From Saprospiraceae bacterium (lineage in GTDB: Bacteria > Bacteroidota > Bacteroidia > Chitinophagales > Saprospiraceae): DNA of 64,000 nt. Below are positions 28,402 through 38,276 of this stretch, piece by piece. The DNA lies in contig JADJYH010000004.1 in assembly GCA_016719855.1 (NCBI GenBank), positions 233,061 through 297,060 of the forward strand, given 5' to 3'. Position numbers and translations under genes: made by a program. The notes under the pieces were generated by a model. It saw nothing but the letters and a program-made list of their open reading frames with translations. It ran no database searches and was not told the DNA's origin. Position 1 is the stretch's first letter. Each line of letters starts with the position of its first letter.

Positions 28402-29958
28402 TCACCCAGCCCAGCCCTCTTTGTCCAAGCTCCGGTACTGAATCGCCTCCGCAATATGTTCAATCTTGATGTCTGGGCTGGCGGCCAAGTCGGCACTGGT
28501 ACGGGCCACTTTCAGGATTCGGTCGTAGGCACGGGCTGAGAGTTTTTGCACTTCCATCGCTTTTTTCAGCAAGGCAATGCCAGCGGTGTTGAGTTGGCAG
28601 ACCTCGCGCACGAGGCGGCTCGGCATCTGCGCATTACAAAACACACCTTTGTATTCCGTGAAGCGCTCGGCCTGAATATCGCGGGCACGAATAACGCCCT
28701 CCACAATCTCCTTGCTTGTGCGGGCAGGGGCGTCGTACCTCGCCAGTTCTTCGTAGGAGACTGGGGTCACCTCCACATGCAGGTCGATGCGGTCGAGCAG
28801 TGGCCCGGAAATCTTGCTCAGGTAGCGCTTCACCACGCCGGGACCGCAGACGCATTCTTTGGTGGGATGGTTATAAAATCCGCAGGGACAGGGGTTCATG
28901 CTGGCGATGAGCATGAAATTGGCGGGATAATCAATGCTCACTTTTGCCCTCGAAATGGTGACCCGGCGCTCCTCCATCGGCTGGCGCAGCACCTCCAGCA
29001 CCGAGCGCTTGAACTCCGGCAGTTCATCGAGGAATAGCACCCCGTTATGCGCCAGCGAAATCTCGCCGGGCATGGGGATGGAGCCACCGCCCACGAGCGC
29101 CACGTCACTAATAGTATGGTGCGGTGAACGGAATGGCCGGTTGGAAATCAGTGAAGACTCCGGTGGCAAGACTCCTGAAACAGAGTGAATCTTGGTCGTT
29201 TCCAGTGCCTCCAACAGCGTAAGCATTGGCAGGATGGTCGGCATACGGCGGGCGAGCATGGTCTTGCCAGCGCCCGGCGGCCCGATGAGGATGGCGTTGT
29301 GGCCACCGGCAGCGGCGATTTCGAGGGCACGTTTCACGTTGTCCTGGCCCTTCACGTCGGAGAAGTCCACATTGAACACTTCTTGGTTTTGGGAAAATTC
29401 CTCACGGGTATCCACCACAGTAGGTTCCATCGTGGTGCGGCCATTGAGAAAGTCCACGGCTTCGAGCAGGGTGCTCACGCCGTACACATCGAGGTTGTTG
29501 ACGATGGCGGCTTCCCTGGCATTTTGTTTTGGCAAAATAATGCCCTTGAACTTCTCCGCCCTGGCTTGGGTGGCGATGGGAAGCGCCCCTGTTATTGGCC
29601 GAAGGCTGCCATCGAGCGACAGCTCACCCATCATGATATACTTGTCCAGTTCCTTGTTGCTGATTTGTTCCTGTGCGGCGAGTATGCCAATAGCGATGGG
29701 CAGGTCGTAGGAAGAGCCTTCTTTTCGGATGTCGGCAGGGGCGAGGTTGACCACCATTTTCATGCGCATCATCTGGTACTTGCTGACCTTCATGGCACAC
29801 TCGATGCGCTGGAATCCTTCCTTCACAACGTTATCGGGCAAACCGACGAGGAAGTACCAAGGGCCATTGGGGCCTGGCTGCCCTCCTGCATTTACTTCGA
29901 CGGTGATAGTTTGGGCGTCAACGCCATGGACGGCGCTGGCATAGGTTTTTACGAGCAT
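28402..29958 (-). CDS. YifB/ComM family Mg-chelatase-like AAA+ ATPase
   Basis: A 518-residue protein of normal family length. The N-terminal Lon-protease-like domain (about 1-170) includes SSYDLPIAIGILAAQEQI and MMGELSLDGSLRPI. The AAA+ module carries Walker A GPPGAGKT, Walker B VLFLDELPEF, and the IASMNPCPCGFY zinc-binding segment. C-terminal helices (LSARAYDRILKVARTSADL) complete it. ComM homologues are hexameric helicases that help branch migration when incoming DNA is recombined during natural transformation. Read on the minus strand it stands alone. Confidence 0.93.
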   Translation of the reverse strand: MLVKTYASAVHGVDAQTITVEVNAGGQPGPNGPWYFLVGLPDNVVKEGFQRIECAMKVSKYQMMRMKMVVNLAPADIRKEGSSYDLPIAIGILAAQEQISNKELDKYIMMGELSLDGSLRPITGALPIATQARAEKFKGIILPKQNAREAAIVNNLDVYGVSTLLEAVDFLNGRTTMEPTVVDTREEFSQNQEVFNVDFSDVKGQDNVKRALEIAAAGGHNAILIGPPGAGKTMLARRMPTILPMLTLLEALETTKIHSVSGVLPPESSLISNRPFRSPHHTISDVALVGGGSIPMPGEISLAHNGVLFLDELPEFKRSVLEVLRQPMEERRVTISRAKVSIDYPANFMLIASMNPCPCGFYNHPTKECVCGPGVVKRYLSKISGPLLDRIDLHVEVTPVSYEELARYDAPARTSKEIVEGVIRARDIQAERFTEYKGVFCNAQMPSRLVREVCQLNTAGIALLKKAMEVQKLSARAYDRILKVARTSADLAASPDIKIEHIAEAIQYRSLDKEGWAG

Positions 29959-30179
29959 TGGGTTTTCTCATTTATCAATGAGTGAAGGAAGGAATGTTTG
30001 AATGAGTGAATAAATCCCTGCCCTTCAGTCACGCTGTTTGTTTTGTTTATGTTTGTGTCGAACCGCTTTTAGTCAGCATCAAATATCATTCAAAAACCTG
30101 AAAGCCCTCATTTTATCATGGCATGTTTCCTCCTCCAGAATAAACAAACAAACACCTAAACACACAAATACAACCATTT

Positions 30180-30860
30180 TCACCCAAACAAAGTGGGTGG
30201 CTCCGGCACTTCCAAATGCATCTCCGGTGAGTCGTTGGTTACGGCATTCACCTTGTCCGTCACCCGGTACTTCTTAATGATATGGTCAGGCGGTGTTTGC
30301 AAGAGCATCAGTATTTCATCGAGGTCCTCAGATTCCAGCCAACTTTTTTGTTGTTCAGGCGTGGTGAGCAGCACGGGCATGCGGTTGTGGATGTCGGCCA
30401 CGTCGTCGTTGGCATCGGTAGTGATGATGGAAAAAGTCTTCAGGCCGTAGTCGCCTTTGTACCACACGTCCCAAACACCAGCGAACATCATCAGGTCGTT
30501 GTTTTTTAGAAAAATGCGGTAGGGGACTTTGCCGTGCCCTTCATTGCGCCACTCATAAAAACTGTCGGCGGGCACGAGGCAGCGGCGCTTGCGGATGGGC
30601 ACCCGGAACGACGGCTTGGTCTCGATGCCTTCCCGCCGGGCATTGATGAGGCGGCCCGTGTTCTTGCCGTCCTCCGACCAGTGCGGCACGAGGCCCCAAG
30701 CGATGTACTGCAACCGCTCCGGGTGGTCGTCCGTCACAACGTAGGCATGTTGGGTCGGGGCAATGTTGTAGCTGAGGCGCAGGGTCTCTGGCACCTCCAC
30801 GAAGGGCAGTTGCTGCTGCAATTTTTCCTTTGATGTGGCCAATGAAAAACGTCCACACAT
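30180..30860 (-). CDS. SOS response-associated peptidase (SRAP, YedK/HMCES family)
   Basis: 226 residues. The start is set by MCGRFSL, since the mature enzyme must expose Cys2, which covalently traps abasic sites in single-stranded DNA. Other signature residues are present: the Asn of INARREGIETKPSF, the Glu of FYEW in CLVPADSFYEWRNE, and the His of DIHNRMPVLLT. It would protect abasic sites at replication forks. It sits alone, upstream of a long spacer. Confidence 0.95.
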   Translation of the reverse strand: MCGRFSLATSKEKLQQQLPFVEVPETLRLSYNIAPTQHAYVVTDDHPERLQYIAWGLVPHWSEDGKNTGRLINARREGIETKPSFRVPIRKRRCLVPADSFYEWRNEGHGKVPYRIFLKNNDLMMFAGVWDVWYKGDYGLKTFSIITTDANDDVADIHNRMPVLLTTPEQQKSWLESEDLDEILMLLQTPPDHIIKKYRVTDKVNAVTNDSPEMHLEVPEPPTLFG

Positions 30861-31533
30861 GATTGCTTGGTAGTTTGTTTGCCAAAAAAACAAGGCGTTG
30901 CGAGTTATTTCTTTCCCACAAAATGACCTTGTTGTTCCACATGATTTAACAACAGGAACGGGGATGTCCACAACAAATATTTAGGGCAAAAAACAAATCG
31001 TTGGGAACACCCAGAAGCCGTTACCAACACCCCTGAAAAGGAGATTTCATAAAGGTATAAAAATCAGGGTTTTAGCAAAAGCTCCGCCAACAGTTTTTGT
31101 GAAGAACATTGTGGAAGCCAAGGGAGGTTGCCAACAACCATACAGTTGGAGCGTGTAGCTTTTAAAATTGGAGGTACACTTTAAATGGGTTCTCTGTGGG
31201 TAACCCCATGTTTCGTCAATGTTAACCGAAAGTTATCCCGACCTCGGAAAAATGTTTTTATCACCACCCACCTTCCCAACAGACTGTGAAGAACGGCGCA
31301 AATGACTGATACTGAACACACGACCATGTTGGCCGACTGTGGATGGAAGGGGCAGTTACCAAGGTTTCATAAATGCACACAAAAACACCGCTTTTTTCTC
31401 CACGAACTAACACCCCTAATAATAAGGAGCATTAAAATTTTTTAAAAAATAAAATCATCAATACTACTACAAGTGACACTGCCGTGATTTTGGGTCAAAC
31501 AAAACAATTTAGTTTTACCGAAAATTTTGCCCG
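30861..31533. other. Gene-free spacer of about 670 bp
   Basis: No credible coding frame. It holds scattered words related to DnaA boxes (GTTATCCCG near 31232, CTGTGGATGG near 31339, TGTGGGTAACC near 31195) and an A/T-rich tail just before the heme A synthase gene. Nothing here is strong enough to call. Confidence 0.4.
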
Positions 31534-32619
31534 ATGAGTACAAGCACTCCTACTTTTCAAATATCAAGACCCGTTCGCCTTTGGCTGCTGGCGGGCGTGG
31601 TCATGGTCTTCTTTCAGGTGGTCATCGGGGGCGTGACCCGGCTCACAGACTCTGGGCTATCCATTACCGAGTGGGCCGTCATACAGGGTACGCTGCCGCC
31701 GCTCAACGAGGCCGAGTGGCAGGTGGCCTTCGACAAGTACAAGGTTGCGGCCAAGAAGCAGTTCGAGACGCTCCATGCCGACATGGCCCTTCCCGAGTTC
31801 AAGGTGATTTTCTTTTGGGAGTATGCCCACCGGCTTTGGGCGAGGCTGATGGGCTTCGTGTTCCTTTTCCCGTTTATTTGGTTTTTGGTAAAAAAACAGC
31901 TGCCCGGCTGGCTCGTGCGCAGGCTTGGCGTGGTGATAGGCTTGGCCATGCTTGCGGCGGTTTTCGGTTGGATAATGGTGGCCAGCGGTCTCAACAACGA
32001 CAACCGCACATGGGTGAGCGCTTACAAGCTCGTGACCCACCTTGGCATTGCTACCACGCTGTTCGGTTACCTGTTCTGGACCTGGCGGCGGGCGGCGCAG
32101 CCCGTGGTCGCCGACGGCCACCTGACGGGGTTGCGGAAGCTCGGTTGGTGGGTGGCAGGAGTGCTCTTCGTTCAGATTGTTTTCGGCGGACTGATGGCCG
32201 GCATGAGGGCTGGACTGATCCACCCACATTTTCCGGTCTTCGTGGAATGGGGGCGGTTCTGGCAAGTGCTCACCGCAGCTCCTGTTGGTGCAGAACAGGT
32301 GCTGGACTACGAGCCACAGCAAAGCATCAAGGCGGTTGTGCAGCTACTGCACCGAGGCATGGCTTGGGTCTTGTCGGCGTTGGTGGTCCTGTTGTTCCTA
32401 AAAATAAGGCGTTCGGCTGTTTCGGAGCAGGCTCGGTTAAGTGGAAACTTGTTGATTGGGATGCTTTTCGTGCAGTTTTTACTAGGCGTTTTTACGATTG
32501 TCAATTGCGTTGGGCGGGTGCCTATGGTGTGGGGAGCGGTACACCAAGCAGGAGCATTGGTGCTATTGGCAGTGGTTTTACACGTTAACTACCAGTTTTT
32601 AAAAAGCAAGGAACAATAG
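31534..32619 (+). CDS. ctaA: Heme A synthase (CtaA/Cox15)
   Basis: A 361-residue membrane protein with about eight helices. Conserved blocks are VVIGGVTRLTDSGLSITEW, WEYAHRLWARLMGF (heme-ligand His), VTHLGIATT, then FGGLMAGMRAGLIHPHFP, LLHRGMAWVLSALV (His) and VHQAGALVLLAVVLH (His). It oxidises the C8 methyl of heme O to make heme A for aa3-type cytochrome oxidases. No cytochrome oxidase genes are next to it. The frame is intact from MSTSTPTFQISRP. Confidence 0.95.
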   Translation: MSTSTPTFQISRPVRLWLLAGVVMVFFQVVIGGVTRLTDSGLSITEWAVIQGTLPPLNEAEWQVAFDKYKVAAKKQFETLHADMALPEFKVIFFWEYAHRLWARLMGFVFLFPFIWFLVKKQLPGWLVRRLGVVIGLAMLAAVFGWIMVASGLNNDNRTWVSAYKLVTHLGIATTLFGYLFWTWRRAAQPVVADGHLTGLRKLGWWVAGVLFVQIVFGGLMAGMRAGLIHPHFPVFVEWGRFWQVLTAAPVGAEQVLDYEPQQSIKAVVQLLHRGMAWVLSALVVLLFLKIRRSAVSEQARLSGNLLIGMLFVQFLLGVFTIVNCVGRVPMVWGAVHQAGALVLLAVVLHVNYQFLKSKEQ

Positions 32620-32635
32620 ATGTTGAAAAACTTGT

Positions 32636-32905
32636 TGGTAACTTCTTTTAAAAATATAGGTAGCTTTTGTAGTTATGTAAGGCTATGAAAAGTAGTGGAT
32701 TGTGCGAGTTGAAGGTAAGCCTTTCCGTACCCTATTTGTTGATAAACTTGTTGATAAACTAATTCAGGGTGTCCTTTAAGCTCAATTTTTTACCTTATGT
32801 TTTATTTGATTGGATAAAAAATGGGATTGATAAAGAATTACGGATTAAAATAAAAATGATTATAAATACCAACAATTGTGGATAACCGTGTGGATAACCG
32901 TGCGA
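32636..32905. other. Candidate replication origin (oriC) in an AT-rich spacer
   Basis: Two pairs of perfect 12-bp tandem repeats: TTGTTGATAAAC at 32736-32747 and 32748-32759, and TGTGGATAACCG at 32877-32888 and 32889-32900. The second pair contains two perfect DnaA boxes (TGTGGATAA, the complement of TTATCCACA), and the first holds near-boxes. A strongly AT-rich stretch of about 115 bp (32760-32875) lies between them, where an unwinding element would be. No gene covers 32620-33059. Confidence 0.45.
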
Positions 32906-32999
32906 TCGAACAAGATTCCTCCTGCTCAATAAAATAAATTCGCATTTGTTTTTATTTGAACGGAAGCTATGCGTCTGGGTTGCAGGGTTGGAAAACAAA

Positions 33000-33031
33000 T
33001 TGTCCGATAGAACTTAAAAAAAGTATTTTTG
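33000..33031 (+). promoter_or_regulatory. Promoter of the alpha/beta hydrolase
   Basis: TTG at 33000-33002, a 21-bp spacer, then TATTTTTG at 33024-33031, which fits TAnnTTTG. The ATG is 29 bp downstream. Confidence 0.5.
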
Positions 33032-33059
33032 CCGCATTGGCCAACAATTCAAAAGCTAA

Positions 33060-33842
33060 ATGGATTATCCTGTCATCGAAGAAGGAGGTTTCAAGTACAT
33101 TGAAACCAAAGGTGGAGCGCAAAACCTGCTTCTGCTTCACGGTTTGTTTGGTGCGTTGAGCAATTTTGCCAGCATACTCCAGCACTTCGGCAATACCTAC
33201 AACGTGGTGGTGCCTATTCTCCCCATTTTCGAAATGCCCATTCGCAAGCTCTCCGTCTCTGGTCTGGTAGATCACGTGACTGCTTTCGTCGAGAAAAAAA
33301 GATATGGAAAAGTGCATGTGCTTGGCAATTCGCTAGGCGGCCATATAGCGCTGCTTTATGCCTTGGCCAACCCAGAGCGCATCGCCTCCATCACGCTCAC
33401 GGGCAGCTCCGGCCTCTTCGAAAGTGCAATGGGTTCCACCTTCCCGAAGCGTGGCGACTACGATTATATCAAGAAAAAAGCGGAAGATACTTTTTACGAC
33501 CCCAAGGTGGCCAGCAAGGAACTCGTGGATGAAATTTTTGACACCGTAAACGACCGCAACAAAGCCATTCGGGTAGTTGCAACTGCAAAATCGGCCATTC
33601 GCCACAACCTGCGCGAGCGCCTGCAAGCCATCAAAGCGCCCACCTTGCTCATTTGGGGCAAAGACGACCAAGTGACACCCGCCTTTGTCGGTGAGGAGTT
33701 CCACGAGCGCATTGCCAATTCCCGTCTCTTTTTGTTGGAGAAATGCGGCCACGCCCCCATGATGGAGCACCCGGCTGTGTTCAATTATCACCTGGAAGCA
33801 TTTCTGAAAAAGTGGCTGATTGGTATTGTATTGCGCACGTAA
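33060..33842 (+). CDS. Alpha/beta hydrolase
   Basis: 260 residues. Oxyanion segment LLLLHGLFGALSNF; nucleophile elbow GNSLGG (Ser at about residue 92); acid in LLIWGKDDQVTP; catalytic His in EKCGHAPMMEHP. The lid region is helical (YDYIKKKAEDTFYDP). The family covers esterases, C-C bond hydrolases and related enzymes, and the substrate cannot be told from the sequence. It lies just right of the oriC-like spacer and converges on the MoxR-type gene. Confidence 0.88.
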   Translation: MDYPVIEEGGFKYIETKGGAQNLLLLHGLFGALSNFASILQHFGNTYNVVVPILPIFEMPIRKLSVSGLVDHVTAFVEKKRYGKVHVLGNSLGGHIALLYALANPERIASITLTGSSGLFESAMGSTFPKRGDYDYIKKKAEDTFYDPKVASKELVDEIFDTVNDRNKAIRVVATAKSAIRHNLRERLQAIKAPTLLIWGKDDQVTPAFVGEEFHERIANSRLFLLEKCGHAPMMEHPAVFNYHLEAFLKKWLIGIVLRT

Positions 33843-33867
33843 CAATACAACCTGCAATACCCTCACA

Positions 33868-34953
33868 TCAAACTAACTCCTTGCACGCCCGATAAATATC
33901 CGCCCATTCCTTTCGTTCCTTCACCACCGTTTCGAGGTATTCCAACCAAATATTCCGGTCTTGAACAGGGTCTTTGACGATAGCCCCGGTAATGCCAGCC
34001 GCCAGGTCGTGCGCCCGCAACGTGCCGTCGCCAAAATGGACGGCCAGCGCCTGCCCGCTGTGTACGACCGAAATGGCCTCGGCAGTGCTGAGGGTTGCGC
34101 CCGGCGATTTCAGCTTGGTGCGCCCGTCTTCTGTTTTTCCGCTCCGCAATTCCCGGAAGATGGTCACGAGCCGCTCGATTTCCTTCAACGGGGCAGAGTT
34201 CGGCGGTAATTCGAGTGAGACGCCGATTTTTTCCACCCTGGTTTTCACGATGTTCACCTCCTCGGCGAGGGTGGTCGGTAGCGGCATCACCACCGTGTTG
34301 AAGCGGCGGCGCAGGGCGCTGGACAGGTCGTTGATGCCCCGGTCACGGTCGTTGGCGGTGCCGATGACGTTGAAGCCACGGATAGCCTGCACCTCCGTGT
34401 TCAGCTCCGGGATGGGCAGCATTTTCTCGGAGAGGATGGTGATGAGCGTGTCCTGCACATCCGACGGCATGCGGGTCAGCTCCTCGATGCGGGCGATTTT
34501 GCCCTCCCGCATGGCGTTCATCACGGGGCTGGGCACGAGGGCGTTTTGGCTGGGGCCTTCGGCCAAAAGGCGGGCATAGTTCCAGCCGTAGCGCAGTGCC
34601 TCCTCGCTCATGCCCGCCGTGCCCTGCACCAGCCGTGTGCTGTCGCCGGAGATGGCGGCGGCCAGGTGCTCGGCCACCCAGGTCTTGGCCGTGCCGGGTA
34701 TCCCGATGAGCAGCAGCGCCCGGTCGGTGGCCAGCGTGGCCACGGCGATTTCGATGAGGCGACGGCTGCCGAAATACTTGGGTTCCACCTCCGTGCCATC
34801 CGGCAGCTTGCCGCCCAGTAGGTAGGTAACAACGGCCCACGGCGACATTTGCCAGTTGGTGGGCCGCTGGTGGTCGTCCGTGGCGATGAGCGCCTGGAGT
34901 TCGTGGGCGTAAACCTGTTCGGCGTGGGGGCGGAGGATTTGGTTGTCGGTCAT
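33868..34953 (-). CDS. MoxR-type AAA+ ATPase
   Basis: 361 residues. Walker A GIPGTAKT (about residue 84), sensor and arginine-finger region GTANDRDRGINDLSSALRRRF, Walker B degenerate around GKIARIEELTRMP, C-terminal lid with ISVVHSGQALAVHFG. Such ATPases usually work as chaperones with von Willebrand A-domain partners to activate metal or cofactor enzymes. No VWA gene is next to it here. Sequence like AAGTAAAAAG just upstream (34970-34992) belongs to another short repeat family. Confidence 0.88.
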   Translation of the reverse strand: MTDNQILRPHAEQVYAHELQALIATDDHQRPTNWQMSPWAVVTYLLGGKLPDGTEVEPKYFGSRRLIEIAVATLATDRALLLIGIPGTAKTWVAEHLAAAISGDSTRLVQGTAGMSEEALRYGWNYARLLAEGPSQNALVPSPVMNAMREGKIARIEELTRMPSDVQDTLITILSEKMLPIPELNTEVQAIRGFNVIGTANDRDRGINDLSSALRRRFNTVVMPLPTTLAEEVNIVKTRVEKIGVSLELPPNSAPLKEIERLVTIFRELRSGKTEDGRTKLKSPGATLSTAEAISVVHSGQALAVHFGDGTLRAHDLAAGITGAIVKDPVQDRNIWLEYLETVVKERKEWADIYRACKELV

Positions 34954-35235
34954 GATTTCTGAAAGTAAAAAGTTGAAAGGCGAAAGTAAAAAGATTGGGG
35001 AGAGGGGTTAAGGAAAAATAACCGACCCGCCAAATGACAATTTATTTCCATGCCCATGCGAAAATTCCAAAACTGCTTTTTACCTTGCCCCTGCTTGATA
35101 AAGTAGATGCCTTACCCACACACAACGGCCTGATTTACAAGGGCTGGTTCTTAAAACTTACTATGGAGAAAACCACAATGAACTTGGCTTCGTGCTTTGC
35201 CGGACGGTGGCTTATTAATTATTAAAAATAGAAAA

Positions 35236-36019
35236 ATGAAAATCGAAGAAACAATAAATAAAATCGAAAAGTGGGTTAAAGAAAACAATATAGACTTACT
35301 CCACGGTGTAGTTGATGCAAATAAATCAGCGACTATAATTTGTGATACTTATGCTACCTCCATTGAAGATTTTTAAGCTTGGGTAAAAAACGGGACAAAA
35401 ATATTTATTCTACAAAAGAGCATTTTTTAACATCGACAACGAACTTGAAGAATTAGGCATTGACGAAAAAGAATGCAATTCGAAAGTGGCAATCCAAATT
35501 AAAAAATTAAAGAAGTATGAAGGACAAGTAGAATTCTTTTCGATTGCTTGGATGGATAACAATGCTGTCTTTGAATTTGCAGGAACACCAGATTGGTTGG
35601 ACGAAATTGAAGAAATAAAGACGAAAATAAACGAGGCAAACGAAGAAGATGGGAATGCACCTCCTCGATTTGTAAGAGAAAAAGAACTACCCCAATCAAA
35701 AATAAAAGAATTAAGTAAACTTGTCGCAGAACACCTCGATTTTTTTATTAATCAATCCCAATATAATCAAGGCAAATTAAAGAGCATCTTATCTGAAATT
35801 CTTATTCATAAAGAAATTAATGAAAACACGATAGGATATTTTAATCAAAGTAATATCCTATCTGGAGCAAAGGCATATTTTGATAAAAATTTATTACAAG
35901 ACAAAGAAAAAGAAATGATTGAGAAAATTGAAAAGATGAAAGAGCAAGGTTTATCTAAAATAGCAATAAGATCCAAATTAGGTATTTCTGAAGGAATGCT
36001 CAATCGATATTATTATTAA
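35236..36019 (+). CDS. Unrecognised AT-rich gene with a C-terminal HTH-like end, one or two frameshifts
   Basis: Not recognised. From MKIEETINKIEKWVKENN (ATG 35236) the frame runs to a TAA at 35375-35377, breaks again near 35430-35460, then continues NELEELGIDEKECNSKVAIQ to the stop at 36019, about 260 residues in all. It is rich in Lys, Glu, Asn and Ile and much more AT-rich than its neighbours, which suggests recent acquisition. The last 35 residues (KMKEQGLSKIAIRSKLGISE) resemble a homeodomain-like helix-turn-helix. Upstream, 34954-35235 holds no gene. Placement beside toxin-antitoxin loci suggests an accessory or defence island, but this is inference only. Confidence 0.6.
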
Positions 36020-36195
36020 GATTAACAATACATCCAGAACTGCAACTTTACTAGAGAAAATCACACACAAAACCCCGCCCCCGGTCCCCAGAACCCCATT
36101 CCTTCGGCGGCTATTCATAACCTTAAATACTGTACCTAATGGCCAGTAACGCTGAAACCGGGCACGCCAAGAACGTCGCCAATTTCTAGCCCTCC

Positions 36196-36576
36196 TCACT
36201 TTTCAAAAGGATTCATTACTACCAGCCAATCCAATCCAGAAAAATCAGAAACGTTTCGGGTGACTACCGTGCAGTTGTTCAATAGCGCAGTGGCAGCGAT
36301 AATGGCATCTGGCAGTTTCATTCGACGTGAATGCCTGATTTCTATGACTTTCATTACAACTGCATCGGCGATAGGTAGGCGGACAAGGACATTCAGCAAA
36401 GCCTCGGTTTCTTGTTGTTCGGTTGAATCAGAAAAGGTGTAACCCAATGTTTCCATCCATGTAATATCCGAAACGAAAAGGAGGTCATCGGGCAGGATGA
36501 AATCATCAGGCATCAGTTTTTGCTGAGCAATGTAGATGATGATATTGGAATCAAGCAGGAGGTTACGACCACTCAT
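36196..36576 (-). CDS. PIN-domain ribonuclease toxin (VapC-like)
   Basis: 126 residues from MSGRNLLLDSNIIIY (ATG 36576). PIN acidic residues are visible: D in LLLDSN, E in TWMETLGY, and D in LPDAIIAATA. The C-terminal NVSDFSGL is typical of VapC. It would cleave RNA when freed from its antitoxin. The ATG overlaps the antitoxin stop by 14 bp, the usual tight coupling of such pairs. Confidence 0.85.
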   Translation of the reverse strand: MSGRNLLLDSNIIIYIAQQKLMPDDFILPDDLLFVSDITWMETLGYTFSDSTEQQETEALLNVLVRLPIADAVVMKVIEIRHSRRMKLPDAIIAATALLNNCTVVTRNVSDFSGLDWLVVMNPFEK

Positions 36577-36820
36577 CACGCTGCTGTTTTTGCCAAGCGG
36601 CAGGGTCGGCAATCTGCTGGAAAGGCGGCTTTGTTTGTTGTTGAAGCACTTGTTTCAGCAAAGCGAGCTGGTTGGAGGCAGAGGAAGGAGCTTGCTCAGT
36701 GGCCGAAGTTGTGGGCGTTTTTTGGACTGGCTTTACGATTCGCACATAGTCCAGTGTGCTCAAGAACTTCAGGAGCACTTGATAACGGCTTTCTTCGATG
36801 TTTAAAATAAGCTGTTGCAT
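36563..36820 (-). CDS. Antitoxin partner of the PIN toxin
   Basis: 85 residues from MQQLILNIEESRYQVLLKFL. The N-terminus resembles small Bacteroidota antitoxins that precede PIN toxins, with a predicted helix-rich start (NIEESRYQVLLKFLSTL) and a Gln/Pro-rich C-terminus (KPPFQQIADPAAWQKQ) that would fold on the toxin. Overlap of the two genes and the gene order (antitoxin first) support this. No DNA-binding fold is obvious. Confidence 0.7.
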   Translation of the reverse strand: MQQLILNIEESRYQVLLKFLSTLDYVRIVKPVQKTPTTSATEQAPSSASNQLALLKQVLQQQTKPPFQQIADPAAWQKQQRDEWS

Positions 36821-36887
36821 ATCAATGGTTTCGTGCAAAAATAAAGTAAAATCTGGGTATTGCTCCAAGTTTTTAAAGCTAACAAAA

Positions 36888-37781
36888 TCATAACTGCGGA
36901 CCTATCCAAAACCTCGCCTCGTCCAAGCTCGTCCCATACTCGAACTCGCAGTGTAAACGGACTTCCACGCCCGCTTTCACGTGAGTGGCCTGCGCCAATT
37001 GGCAGACCGTCGGGGGCATCAGGCTGTCCGTCCCCGTGAAATTGCAGCCCTCGGCCACCTGCACGAACGACTGCAAAAAGACGGCGTTCACCTCCCCGCT
37101 CAGTAGGGGCACGATGGGGATGCTGGTTTTTACCACCGTTTCTTCCACTTCGTAAAAATCGAGGCTGTTGACGACCTGCTGCGTGGAAAGCAGTTCGGGC
37201 AGGTGGTGAGCGAAGCATATCGGATAATGCTGGTGGCCCTCCTCGAAGCTGGCATGGGCGAGTTGGGCGAGGTTGATGATTTTTTGCGGGAAGAGGCGGC
37301 CATCGGTTTTCAGGTATTGGCGCAGGTGCCGGAACACCTGCACCTGGTATTCATTGGCGCAGAAGATGCTCATCATTTCACCGATGATGCAGTCCACGGG
37401 TTCGGGCAGTTCGACCAGCAGGGCGTCGCCGAAAATCAGTTCCACCTTGTTCGCCCATCCGTTTTTGGCGATTTCCGTTTTGATGAAATCGAACAGCGCA
37501 GGGTTGCTTTCTATGAGGTAGGCTTTTTTCACCTTCGGTAAATAAAGCCTGCTCAAAGCCAGCCTGCCCACGCCCGCCTCGCAGACGGTCTTGTTTTCAA
37601 AATCATGTTCGTCGAATGCCCGCTTGAACGCCCCGATGCGCAGGGGGTCGGCCTCCATGATGTCGTAGTAGATGGCCGGAAACCCATAATGGCCGGGGTG
37701 GAAAGTCTGCGCTTCCAGCAGGGCGTATTTGAGGTGGTCGTACTGCTGGACGATTTGGGCGAAGAAGTGGTGGTTTTGCAT
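36888..37781 (-). CDS. SAM-dependent methyltransferase, PRMT-like
   Basis: About 297 residues from MQNHHFFAQIVQQYDHLKYA (ATG 37781); an upstream start at 37871 would add 30 residues. The SAM site reads ENKTVCEAGVGRLALSRL, then KAYLIESNPALFDFI. The block VDCIIGEMMSIFCANE resembles the double-Glu loop of protein arginine methyltransferases. The second half is beta-rich (VKAGVEVRLHCEFEYGTSLDEA), as in the PRMT barrel. It probably methylates a protein or small amine. The substrate is unknown. Its 5-prime end abuts the stop of the second PIN gene. Confidence 0.75.
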   Translation of the reverse strand: MQNHHFFAQIVQQYDHLKYALLEAQTFHPGHYGFPAIYYDIMEADPLRIGAFKRAFDEHDFENKTVCEAGVGRLALSRLYLPKVKKAYLIESNPALFDFIKTEIAKNGWANKVELIFGDALLVELPEPVDCIIGEMMSIFCANEYQVQVFRHLRQYLKTDGRLFPQKIINLAQLAHASFEEGHQHYPICFAHHLPELLSTQQVVNSLDFYEVEETVVKTSIPIVPLLSGEVNAVFLQSFVQVAEGCNFTGTDSLMPPTVCQLAQATHVKAGVEVRLHCEFEYGTSLDEARFWIGPQL

Positions 37782-37873
37782 GGGGCGAAGATATTGAAGG
37801 GAGGGGTTATGGGAGTGGAAAAGCATCAGCTCAAGATTAACAAAGGTTAAACTTTCCAAAACCTCTTTCAATT

Positions 37874-38276
37874 CTACGTCACAAAGGTGGAAACCAATGG
37901 TGGAAGTACTCGAAAATGACGGTCGTAAGTTCCAAATAATCAGCTGGAAGCAGCGACGGCACAGTCGGAGAATTTATTGTCGTCAGGGTCATCGGCGATG
38001 AGGTTCCATTTGTAATAGACCTGAATATGATGGACGTTTTCAAGAATATCGAGTTGTTGTAGTACGCCATCTGCAACGGCAGGAGCATAAAAATCGGACA
38101 ACTGCTCTTCGTATTCTGCCAGTATTTCTGTGGTGACGGCTATTTCCAATCCCCATTTTGACCATATCAAACAGCCAGCGGTGACGAGCAAAACGGGGGA
38201 TAATTTGTAACAGGCAATTTGTATCCAGCACTATCTCATGGCGGATAAGGTTTGCGCTTAGGTGGGTCTCCTGCAA
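37874..38276 (-). CDS. PIN-domain toxin, frameshifted
   Basis: About 134 residues when frame breaks near 38160, 37965 and 37945 are bridged. It starts MQETHLSANLIRHEIVLDTN, with the first PIN Asp in VLDTNCLLQII. The middle has ILAEYEEQL, then LIADDPDDNKFSDCAVAAS, the two-Asp motif of the PF13470 subfamily, and the end reads TYDRHFRVLPPL. It overlaps its presumed antitoxin by 19 bp. Several indels in 400 bp make a decayed copy possible. Confidence 0.65.

Noticed and set aside
35034..35225. Short plus-strand frame starting MTIYFHAHAKIPKLLFTLPL
   Set aside because: 63 codons, no motif, no promoter, and located in the spacer downstream of nothing relevant.
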